From Ogataea parapolymorpha DL-1 (lineage: Eukaryota; Ascomycota; Pichiomycetes; Pichiales; Pichiaceae), in assembly GCF_000187245.1 (NCBI RefSeq), contig NC_027862.1, positions 248,001 through 312,000 of the forward strand: 64,000 nt of DNA, written 5' to 3'. This document shows positions 56,493 through 64,000 of the stretch, piece after piece (the stretch's first letter is position 1; every line of letters starts with the position of its first letter). The notes under the pieces were generated by a model, which had not been told where the DNA came from, made no database searches, and was given only the letters and a program-made list of their open reading frames with translations. Position numbers and translations under genes: made by a program.

Positions 56493-57584
56493 TCAATGTC
56501 GTCTGAAAATCTCCCAATACTTGTCCACCATCGTGCACCCTATGAATTTGCCCAGTCGCACAATCTTCTCCTGTCTGCTGAGCCTGCCAGCTTCCGAGCC
56601 CTGGCTGCCCAACAGCTCGTAGTTGACCAGGTACTGGTCGAGGGCGGCGTTGGTGCAGTTAAATAGCGCGTAGATGTTCACCAGCAGCGGCAGACCTGCC
56701 TCGTCGTTTGCCGGGTCGACTCCGTTCGCGAAAGGAATCAGGTCGTACGCCTGTTCCAGCCCTGTGCCCCTGTTCTCGTTTAACGATCTGGCCAGTCTCT
56801 GCTCGATTCGCACAGCCGTGCGGGCCTGCTGTCTCATCTGCTGGTACAGAACCTGCTGTGTCTGAACGACTGTTTGCATCACGTGCTGAACCTGGTACAG
56901 TTGGGGCTGGTGGGCCGCGATTTGCTGCACCATCTGCTGGGCGCTGTACAGTAGAGCCTCGAGCTGATCGGCCTGTTTTTGCACCGACCTCTGGGTCGAC
57001 CCATTACCCTGCATGTCCAGACGGTACAGCGGTGTCTGTATGGCGATCGACCTCGAAATCGAGTCAGAGTAGTCGTGTCCTGAGAGAGAACCTGCGTGTC
57101 CGTTAGAGGACGCAGACGAGGTGGAGCCCCCGCCGGCCGAGCCTCCGCCGTTGTTGACCATGATCCCGTTCCCCTGAAGCATCGAATTTGGCGCTGCATA
57201 CCCGGCAGGTCCTAGGTCGGTTGGCGTTGTGAGACCGATGTCCAGCGAGCCTGTTCTGTCGGCAGCACCCGAAGCAGCGGACTCTGTGCTGGAGTCCTTG
57301 GTCTGCGACGGCGACGGTTGCTGTTGCGCCATGCGGGACCTCTGTGCGTCGGCGTTCTTGACGAGATCGTTAGGCGCAGCCCCAAAAGGCCGGCGAGTGA
57401 TGGCCGATTCGGGCTGTCCCAGACGATGGGTTTTGTTTATATGCCGGGCCAGATTCGTGGGCCCGTTCCTGCTGGAGTACCGGAACGTCTTGTCACAGTG
57501 CATGCATTGAACGTTGGAAAACCCGTTTTCGTTCGAGATGTGTCTGTAATGCTGCCACACCCAACTATTTGGAGGCCGAGGCAT
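56493..57584 (-). CDS. BED-type zinc finger protein of unknown function
   Basis: 363 aa. A BED finger is at about 6-55: Ser-Trp-Val-Trp-Gln-His-Tyr, then Cys27-x2-Cys30 and His48-x4-His53. The middle (about 75-190) is Gln/Ser/Gly-rich and disordered. From about 195 a Gln-rich helical or coiled-coil region runs to 265. The last 80 residues look folded (Leu-Val-Asn-Ile-Tyr-Ala-Leu-Phe ... Lys-Phe-Ile-Gly-Cys). BED fingers occur in hAT transposases and in domesticated regulators; no transposase core or flanking inverted repeats are seen. It lies between YTH1 and SPO7 and breaks the chromosome-I gene order. Probable DNA-binding regulator by domain only. Confidence 0.7.
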   Translation of the reverse strand: MPRPPNSWVWQHYRHISNENGFSNVQCMHCDKTFRYSSRNGPTNLARHINKTHRLGQPESAITRRPFGAAPNDLVKNADAQRSRMAQQQPSPSQTKDSSTESAASGAADRTGSLDIGLTTPTDLGPAGYAAPNSMLQGNGIMVNNGGGSAGGGSTSSASSNGHAGSLSGHDYSDSISRSIAIQTPLYRLDMQGNGSTQRSVQKQADQLEALLYSAQQMVQQIAAHQPQLYQVQHVMQTVVQTQQVLYQQMRQQARTAVRIEQRLARSLNENRGTGLEQAYDLIPFANGVDPANDEAGLPLLVNIYALFNCTNAALDQYLVNYELLGSQGSEAGRLSRQEKIVRLGKFIGCTMVDKYWEIFRRH

Positions 57585-57673
57585 GATGGGTATGGGTTAG
57601 ATGATAATTTTATTTTTCAGCTAAAAAAATTAACTAGGCACGATAAATGAGAAAAGTTTAGGTCGCTCTACAT

Positions 57674-58816
57674 CTATCGATCTTTGCGCTCTCGCACCAT
57701 AATCTTGCGACGGCGCATCGTCTCCTTGTTCCAGAACTCGTTTCTGTACAATTCCCACTGCTCGCGGATGTCGGTGCTGAAAACGCGCGGATTCAAGACA
57801 ACCTTCACATCGGTGACGCCGCCGTTCGAGGTCGCAAGCTTGATCTCGAGCTCCACAAGCCAGTTGCGGAACTTTGCGACCGAGCTCACTCGCACCACTT
57901 TCGAGAGGTACACCGTCTGCATTTTCAGCGCGCGAATCGGGATCAGAAAGCACGACTTGAGCACCACCAGCAGAGCATCGTACATCCCGACTCGCACCTT
58001 CACCAGTCTGATGTTGAGCTGTCGCAGGCCCTTGTTAGTGATCACCACAAACTTGCGTGGTCGCACAATTGTCCGATGGTACTCTCCGCTTAGATAGAAC
58101 AACAGCAGTGTCACAACGTCGATAATGAATACAATTTGCGTAGCAAACCGGATGTAGCTGGAGTCGACCGTCGAGAGCAGCCGGTAACCGCTCAAAAACA
58201 GCACCACGATCATGCTGATGAAAAAAGAAAAGTACTTCCGTCGCAAAAGCTTCTGCTCCACGTTCTGCTGCCGCAGCGACTCCTCCAGTATGAGCAGGTT
58301 TTTAAATATTTTAGCCGTTTGGGAAATTTCAGATCCTGAGCCAGATTCGGGAGCACCGTCTCTGGTGCGCGACCGCGACGACCCCGAACGCTTGTTCTGC
58401 GGCGTGCTGCTTCGACGGCGGCTAGGCCGGCTCGGCGTCTTCGTGTGCTCGTTCTCGCTCTCTGTGTAGTTACTGTAATCGTTGTTGGACTTCAGCGAGA
58501 GGTCGCTGGCACGTCGACTTTTCTTTGTCGAGAGCGGCGTATCCAACGCGCGTCCCCGCAGCTCGCCAAATGATTCTCTGTGCTGCGAGAAGTACGAATC
58601 TGAGGAAATCGTGAAAAGCTCGGGAGCATTGATGTCCCTGTCTGATCCGAGCGACCACACGTCAGAGTCCGACGAGCAGGCGATGTCGTCCTCCTTCTCG
58701 TTGATTCGCGGCAACAGCGACGGCGAAATTGTCGGCGAGCTCGGCGGCGACGCGACGGGCTCCATATCGGATGGTAATTCCGCCGCGGGCGGGTCCTGGC
58801 ACTTTTTGTTGGACAT
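57674..58816 (-). CDS. SPO7: Regulatory subunit Spo7 of the Nem1-Spo7 lipin phosphatase
   Basis: 380 aa (S. cerevisiae 259). Spo7 anchors and activates the phosphatase Nem1 at the nuclear envelope/ER; together they dephosphorylate the phosphatidate phosphatase Pah1. The first 165 residues are a Ser/Arg-rich, acidic-patched extension not present in the shorter S. cerevisiae protein. The conserved core begins near 170 (Lys-Ile-Phe-Lys-Asn-Leu-Leu-Ile-Leu-Glu), has two membrane segments at about 195-213 and 226-245, and ends with the family signature Phe-Ser-Thr-Asp-Ile-Arg-Glu-Gln-Trp-Glu-Leu-Tyr-Arg. It is divergent from MDM10 with a 75-bp gap, as in S. cerevisiae. Confidence 0.93.
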   Translation of the reverse strand: MSNKKCQDPPAAELPSDMEPVASPPSSPTISPSLLPRINEKEDDIACSSDSDVWSLGSDRDINAPELFTISSDSYFSQHRESFGELRGRALDTPLSTKKSRRASDLSLKSNNDYSNYTESENEHTKTPSRPSRRRSSTPQNKRSGSSRSRTRDGAPESGSGSEISQTAKIFKNLLILEESLRQQNVEQKLLRRKYFSFFISMIVVLFLSGYRLLSTVDSSYIRFATQIVFIIDVVTLLLFYLSGEYHRTIVRPRKFVVITNKGLRQLNIRLVKVRVGMYDALLVVLKSCFLIPIRALKMQTVYLSKVVRVSSVAKFRNWLVELEIKLATSNGGVTDVKVVLNPRVFSTDIREQWELYRNEFWNKETMRRRKIMVRERKDR

Positions 58817-58891
58817 GGAAATATTTATGAATTTTTATTTTCTATTTATTTCCTATATATTTTCCATATTTTTTCCCATCTTGTGCTCTAG

Positions 58892-60091
58892 ATGCTAAAT
58901 TACATGGAATACATACAAAAATGCTTTTACATCTCGACTCTGTGGAATCGCGACAACTCGTATGAGAGCTTCCTTGCCACGTCCAGACAGGTGCTGGACT
59001 TCCCGATACCCTCGGGGTTTAGCATGACCGTGTCCTCGAAGAATACTGAAAACAGCTTCACCTCCATATCCATCTCGCAGCTCGGAGAGCTCGCGGGCTC
59101 GCTCTCGTACATGTACAGCTCTGTTGATCTTGCTTCCGCATATAACGACACAGCCTCTGTTTCGCTACAGTCCATGTTTGAAGGATATCGTTTACTTTCG
59201 TCGCCCAGGATTTCAAACTATAGCCAAAGACCGACACTGCTGTACGGAAAAATGTATTTCCCGTCGCAATTTCTGGAGGGCATGTTCATCAAACGGCTCT
59301 CTGAGAACTCTCAGCTGCTAATCAAGTTCATCAACACGCCCAAGCTGAACAAGCTGTACAACTCTACGACCATAATGAACATCTGCTACCAACGCCAAAC
59401 ACCCAAGTCTGCGCAGGAGTACGTTTTCTCCACCAACGAGGCGCTTTTTGGCCTTCGATACATATACAATCTGGGCGCACCCACGCCGGCGGCAGACGCG
59501 TCGCTGTTTTCCGTTGGTTGCGAGCTGTGGTGCGCTGCCCAGTCGCTGGCTCCCGGAATGTCGACGGGACTTCGCTACTCCACACACCTCACGTCCTCTG
59601 GCAAACCACTCACGATGACTCTGGTTATCAACCCGCTGCTGGGCTCGATCGAGTCCACGTACGCCATCAAGACCAGCGTTTTGTCGACCTTTGTGTCAAA
59701 ATACAACTTCAACGTGTACTCGTACGAGAGCGATCTGTCGCTAGGATGTCATCTGTGGCGACTGTCGGACGAAAACAAGTCTGTGACGGACGAACGCTTT
59801 AACAGGCTGAAAACCGAGCAACAGCAAGAACTGGTGGACAATTTCATGCACATCGACCCGGCACACATGCTGTCGGAGACTAACTCCACCAGATTATTTA
59901 TCAGCCAGCACCAGACGTCGGACTTTAGCAGCAGTCTCAAATGCGCCACCAGCTTGAACAAACAGCAAATCAGCCTCCTCTGGGAGGGGCGTTTTAAAGA
60001 TTGGCTGTTGTCGACAGGCGTCAAGTTCGACTACAAAGACATGAATCCCAGAAGTCTTGGGTACGGACTAGAACTCCAATTTTCGTCTTAA
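58892..60091 (+). CDS. MDM10: ERMES outer-membrane beta-barrel protein Mdm10
   Basis: 399 aa (S. cerevisiae 493). Mdm10 anchors the ERMES ER-mitochondria contact complex in the outer membrane and also works with the SAM complex in beta-barrel assembly. There is no N-terminal signal; the protein starts Met-Leu-Asn-Tyr-Met, like family members. Residues 35-395 alternate polar and apolar positions as amphipathic beta strands. Conserved patches are Phe-Pro-Ser-Gln-Phe-Leu-Glu-Gly near 131 and the Ser-Leu-Gly-Tyr-Gly-Leu-Glu-Leu-Gln-Phe end, a typical C-terminal beta signal. It is shorter in loops than S. cerevisiae. It converges on FUN30 (12-bp gap). Confidence 0.9.
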   Translation: MLNYMEYIQKCFYISTLWNRDNSYESFLATSRQVLDFPIPSGFSMTVSSKNTENSFTSISISQLGELAGSLSYMYSSVDLASAYNDTASVSLQSMFEGYRLLSSPRISNYSQRPTLLYGKMYFPSQFLEGMFIKRLSENSQLLIKFINTPKLNKLYNSTTIMNICYQRQTPKSAQEYVFSTNEALFGLRYIYNLGAPTPAADASLFSVGCELWCAAQSLAPGMSTGLRYSTHLTSSGKPLTMTLVINPLLGSIESTYAIKTSVLSTFVSKYNFNVYSYESDLSLGCHLWRLSDENKSVTDERFNRLKTEQQQELVDNFMHIDPAHMLSETNSTRLFISQHQTSDFSSSLKCATSLNKQQISLLWEGRFKDWLLSTGVKFDYKDMNPRSLGYGLELQFSS

Positions 60092-60103
60092 TATACACTC
60101 TAT

Positions 60104-63100
60104 CTACTCAGGGAACAACATGCTCTCCACAGCCTTGGCGGCCTTGTCGTCGTCGCCGGACATCATCGAGTCGTCAAGCTGCAGTTTGTTCTGGGCCAGT
60201 TGCAAAATGTTCTCCTCGATAGTGTCTCTGCAAATTATTCTGTAAACGTTGACCTCCTTGGTCTGGCCGACTCGGTGAGCACGGTCCTCTGCCTGCTTGT
60301 CGTCATGGGGGTTGAAAGACTGGTCGAATATGATAACATTGTTGGCACAGACCAAATTGATACCAAAACCACCTGCCTTGGTACTTAGCAGCATCACAGG
60401 CACATCGTCAGCCTCGTAAAATTTGTCGATGATTCCCTGTCTTTCGTCAACAGAGGTCTGTCCGTCCAGTCGCAGGAACTTGATCTGGTTCAAACTAAGC
60501 ACCATTTCGAGGATATCGAGCACCTGGGTAAATAAGGAGAAAACCAGCACTTTTTCTCCCTTCTCGGTCACCTTGTTAATAAGTTGCAGCATTTTTCTCA
60601 CCTTTCCACTTTGGTAGTACGCCTCGTTGTCTAATTGGAACGAGGCCAGCTGCTTGGAGTACGTGTGGCACAGTCTATTCAGCTCAAAATCGGACATAAC
60701 TTGCATGTCCTCAAAAATGTAGTCTCTATTGGCATTGTAATAATCGTCGCTCTTCATGATTTCTCGCGCCATCTTCTTTAATTTTGAGTCCTGGTAATAT
60801 GTTCTGAAAAGCAGCGGGTGCAAAGCAGCCTTACGCAGCTGCATCACCACATTCGACGCCGACAGCGACACCGCTGCCTTTGGCAATTTCCGTAGTTCGT
60901 CTGGACTCATCAGCTTCCGTCTCTCTCTCTCAGCCTTGGCCTCGCGAGCCTTCTGGATCTCCTGCTGATAAACGTTCTTTTGATACTCATCCAGATCACA
61001 GTACTCAATGTGATGATGTTTGGCCGGCAGATGCTGCATCACTTGGTCCTTCTTTCTTCGCAGCACAAACGGTGCCATCATGGCACGGGCGTTGGTGATT
61101 GCCTGCTGCGAAAGTAGCGGGTTGTAATTCTCCTCGTCGTCCGCGTCACCGTCCTCGGTCTCGCGTTTGTGGGTCGATTTGGTGGACGCCTTTTGATCAA
61201 AGAGAACTAGAAGATCTTCGCGCTTCTCGTGGAATATGCCGGGCAAAATAAATGCAAGCAGAGAGATCAGCTCTCTCAGGTTGTTCTGCAGCGGAGTGCC
61301 GGTCAAAAGCAGCCGGAAACGTGCACCCAGCTTCATCAGCTTAGTATATCTATCGGAATTCGAATTTTTCAGCATATGGCCCTCATCGTAGACGATCACG
61401 TTGAAGTTCCTGCTTCTCAAGAAGGACTGGTCGTACTTATGGCCGGTGGCAAGCGTGTACGTTGTCACCAGGACGTCGTAGTCACCATTATACATCAGCT
61501 CCTCTCTCAGTTCTGCTCTGGCGCTTTGGCTGCCATAGTACGGTATTACCTTGAGAGACGGAGAAAACTTCTGGAACTCTCTGAGCCAATTTTCCAGTGT
61601 GGAAGACGGAACAATCACCAGATGCGGGCCGTCAAAAGACTGCTGTTTGAGATACGTCAAAAATGCAATCACCTGCAACGTCTTTCCCAAGCCCATCTCG
61701 TCGGCAAGAATACAGGAGAGTCTTTTTTGGTACAACAGGTTCAGCCAGTTCATTCCCACAATCTGGTAGTTTTTCAGCTCGAATCCGTCTGCCATCAATT
61801 TTGGCTTGTGCCTGTAGTAGTCAACTTTAACCAGAGGCGGTCTTCCGCGCGGTCTGCCGCTTGTTTTGGACATTTTTAGAGTGAACTCCCTGTCCTCCAT
61901 ATCGTCGTCAGAAGTGAGCGCCTCGTAGCTTTCGTTCTTGCTCTGGGAGTTCTCGTTGGAAAACAGGGTCTTGTCTGACATGTTGTCGTCACTCTGTTCG
62001 CTCTTCACGTCGATATCAACGATCTCCAGCTCTCCCTTGTCGTTGTAAACCTCTGCACCCCATTTATGGATAGCATGGGTGATGCTGTTTCCATGTGTTT
62101 GGCACTTCTTGATCAGCGAGTCAACTGCCGCATACCCTTTCAGCTTTTTAATAGTGGTTTCCAGGATCTTCTCTCCAACAGCCTTCTTTTTCACCACTCT
62201 TTTCTTCTGTGTACTTGTAGAGTTTTCTTTTTCTGCAAAATCAAAATTCTCCACCTCCTCGAGCGACTTGAACGGCCTGCTGTCTATTAACGCCTGTGCA
62301 ACCGAAGGAGGGACACCAGCAATGTCAACGACGTCCCGTTTCTCGCCAGTGTTGAGGAAATGCAGCACCTTCTCATCAAACTCTAGATCCATAGCTTCTT
62401 CGACTTCAGACTCCTCCATGCTGTCGTCGTCAACTTCTTCGGGCTCTTCATCATCAAGAACAATCGGCTCATTGTCACTGTCAGACAGTGACACCGCTCC
62501 ACGCTTGGAATCTCTGGTTCCACGCACAAGCTTCCGTTTCTTGACAGGAACTGGCTCTGGCTCCCTTTTGGTTTGAACGTTTCCGTATCTCTGTAAAATA
62601 CTAGATGCCTTTTGTAGCTTCACCTTGGAGGAAAGCACATCATTCTCTGGCTTTATGGGCGATGATGAAGAAAGCACTATTTTTTTGAGGAGAGACTATC
62701 TGTGCCACGCCTATCGGGTAGCCGTCTGAAGGCTTTGATCCAACCCCCTGTGGCAGTGAACTCAAGTATGCGGCAGCTTCTCTTAATGACCCTTTTGTCT
62801 TCAGGGCCGAAAGCACGGTTGCCTGCGACAAATGGGGGAACTTATTTTTCAGCGCCGTGAAACTGCGTTTGAGATCTGAAGAAAGCGCGCCTTTAGGAGG
62901 AGCAAGCGGCTCATGCGAAAACTTCGCGCCCAGCGAGCTGCTGGGCATATAGGAGAATCGCTCTCTCAAACTAGGAAGACGAGTAGTAATCTGGATAGGA
63001 GAGGAGGCCGGTTCTGTGGACTGTGATCTGACCCTGATGGGCGACGAGTCAGGGACCTGGACAGGAGACTCCTCAGAGCCCCCCGACAGTCTCCGATTGG

Positions 63101-63137
63101 TTTTCGCGTCCTCTATAATTATGCTATCGTCAGTCAT
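60104..63137 (-). CDS. FUN30: Fun30/SMARCAD1-type remodeller, split by a one-base frameshift
   Basis: Two overlapping frames make one gene of about 1010 aa. The first (63137-62640, ATG start) has a CUE-like motif at about 90-125 and Pro/Ser-rich flanks. The second (from about 62677, no ATG near its start) has the Snf2 ATPase: [12 protein letters not shown] (the Fun30-type DEGH box) and Arg-Ala-His-Arg-Val-Gly-Gln. They meet at a run of seven T (62680-62686, A on the coding strand); a run of six would join them in frame. Fun30 slides and edits nucleosomes in silencing and DNA-end resection. It is next to ATS1, as in S. cerevisiae. No intron consensus fits. Confidence 0.9.
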
Positions 63138-63247
63138 CGGTCGGTCTGGACGAAAAGCGACAAGAAACTCTGGATGTGGTTTTTGTTAAACGCGATTGAA
63201 AAAACGAGAGCAAGACGCTTTTTAGCTAAATTAATTTTTTTTTCTCT

Positions 63248-63259
63248 CGACGCGTCGAT
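63248..63259. promoter_or_regulatory. MCB-containing palindrome in FUN30/ATS1 promoter
   Basis: TCGACGCGTCGA is a perfect 12-bp palindrome with an ACGCGT core (MluI cell-cycle box, MBF site) at 63251-63256 within one base. It lies 111-122 bp from the FUN30 start and 28-39 bp from the ATS1 start. Cell-cycle control of FUN30 would be plausible, but is not shown. Confidence 0.45.
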
Positions 63260-63286
63260 CCTTATTTATCGCGTCGGATTCAGCTA

Positions 63287-64000
63287 ATGACCTATCATCT
63301 CTACGTCTGCGGCTCCAACGGAAGCTTCCAGCTCGGGCTCGACGACGATGAGGACCGCCACCGGCTTGAATGTGCGCAATTCCAAACGGAAATAGGCCGC
63401 ACGGTAGACCTAGACATTAGGCCCATTAAAGTTGCCTGCGGCGGAAACCACACGCTCGTGCTTCTGGAGAACGGACAGGTTTACGGGGCTGGCTCAAGCC
63501 GTTATGGACAGCTGGCCTGTTTCCAAGAATCCTTGCCGATTTTTCAAAAGCTTGATCTCCCGTTCAAGATCAAAGACGTGGTAGCTGGCTGGAATTACAC
63601 CGTTTTTATTTCAGCATATGACGAGGTATATACTTGCGGACAGGGCCTTACAGGCGAGCTGGGACTCGGAAAAACTCATCTTCAGTCTCTACCCGCCAAA
63701 ATAGAGCTGCCAGACAACGGCCGCATTGTCAAGGCGGGGTCATCGCTCCATAACGTTGTCCTTCAGTTTGAGAACGGAGAGCTCTATGGCTTTGGAAATA
63801 ATAAAAAAGGCCAGCTGCTCGACGGACCGAAAGTGCTGTGGACACCCACAAGGCTTCCTATACGCGCTCGCGATTTTGCGCTGGCGCGAGATTTCGCTGT
63901 GTTTTCCAGCGACGGGCGACTGCTGCTCCAAGGCAAAGACCAGTACGGAATAGCAGAACGGCTCCAGACTGTTGGCCAAATAGACCGCATTTGGGCCATG
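63287..64000 (+). CDS. ATS1: RCC1-repeat protein Ats1, 5' part
   Basis: The ATG at 63287 opens a frame of 238 codons that continues past the window end. RCC1-type repeats are clear: Val-Cys-Gly-Ser-Asn-Gly ... Gln-Leu-Gly-Leu at 7-18, Gly-Gly-Asn-His-Thr-Leu-Val near 53, Tyr-Gly-Ala-Gly-Ser ... Tyr-Gly-Gln-Leu near 68-79, Thr-Cys-Gly-Gln-Gly ... Gly-Glu-Leu-Gly-Leu near 115-128, and Tyr-Gly-Phe-Gly-Asn-Asn near 166. Ats1 interacts with Nap1 and with the Kti11 (Dph3) protein of the diphthamide and Elongator pathways. The neighbour FUN30 is also its neighbour in S. cerevisiae. The gene's 3' end is missing. Confidence 0.88.
   Translation, partial: MTYHLYVCGSNGSFQLGLDDDEDRHRLECAQFQTEIGRTVDLDIRPIKVACGGNHTLVLLENGQVYGAGSSRYGQLACFQESLPIFQKLDLPFKIKDVVAGWNYTVFISAYDEVYTCGQGLTGELGLGKTHLQSLPAKIELPDNGRIVKAGSSLHNVVLQFENGELYGFGNNKKGQLLDGPKVLWTPTRLPIRARDFALARDFAVFSSDGRLLLQGKDQYGIAERLQTVGQIDRIWAM

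Noticed and set aside
62640..62760. Intron joining the two FUN30 frames
   Set aside because: No GTAAGT/GTATGT-type donor and no branch plus acceptor pair spans the junction; a one-base change explains it more simply.
1..64000. CTG decoded as serine
   Set aside because: CTG appears at conserved leucines and within membrane helices, so leucine decoding fits.

Overview
The window is nuclear DNA of a budding yeast (Saccharomycotina). It carries about 42 protein genes, and nearly all match single-copy Saccharomyces cerevisiae genes. Genes are compact, almost all intronless, and have AT-rich spacers. CTG sits at conserved leucine positions, for example Gly-His-Ile-Glu-Leu-Pro of the Pol I large subunit and membrane helices of ALG7. 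This argues for the standard code and against the CTG-Ser clade. Single copies of genes that are duplicated in S. cerevisiae indicate a lineage without the whole-genome duplication. A Pichiaceae/Ogataea-type methylotrophic yeast fits best, but that is an inference. No transposon, tRNA, rRNA, CRISPR, prophage or centromere was recognised.

Layout. 1-9 kb: PDS5 (3' part), RCO1, ARG7, then SNF5-BSD2-CTP1, a trio also adjacent in S. cerevisiae. 9-17 kb: TFA1, vacuolar protease PRB1, an unknown membrane protein, a WHI5/NRM1-type G1/S repressor, SEH1, NNF1. 17-38 kb: NSA1, CUE3, ALG7, an HD-domain nucleotidase, RPL28, a VPS73-like transporter, a Tim17-like protein, DOM34, ARC1, ERT1, MLC1, DPH7, a thioredoxin-like protein, RIB1, a glutathione peroxidase, ISW1, NBP35. 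This block interleaves genes that lie on S. cerevisiae chromosomes II and VII. 38-46 kb: NUP145 and RPA190. 46-64 kb: FUN12, RBG1, FUN14, SPO7, MDM10, FUN30 and ATS1 (all on S. cerevisiae chromosome I), interrupted by an EEP-family protein, COG4, YTH1 and a BED-finger protein.

Genes are packed mostly as alternating convergent and divergent pairs. Several convergent pairs are separated by 0-40 bp, and one pair overlaps at its stop codons. The genes are housekeeping: chromatin and cohesion (PDS5, RCO1, SNF5, ISW1, FUN30), transcription (TFA1, RPA190), ribosome and translation quality control (RPL28, NSA1, FUN12, RBG1, ARC1, DPH7, DOM34, CUE3), nuclear pore (SEH1, NUP145), mitochondria (CTP1, FUN14, MDM10), secretory pathway (ALG7, COG4, PRB1) and lipid regulation (SPO7).

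The points most worth a second look are: a one-base homopolymer frameshift splitting FUN30; an MLC1 gene whose first coding exon is just ATG followed by a 36-nt intron; a NUP145 with almost no FG repeats; a recurrent GATC-centred palindrome in three promoters; a 1.5-kb regulatory region and a four-codon upstream ORF before ERT1; and five conserved-looking genes without a clear function. I found no strong evidence of a wholly new system.
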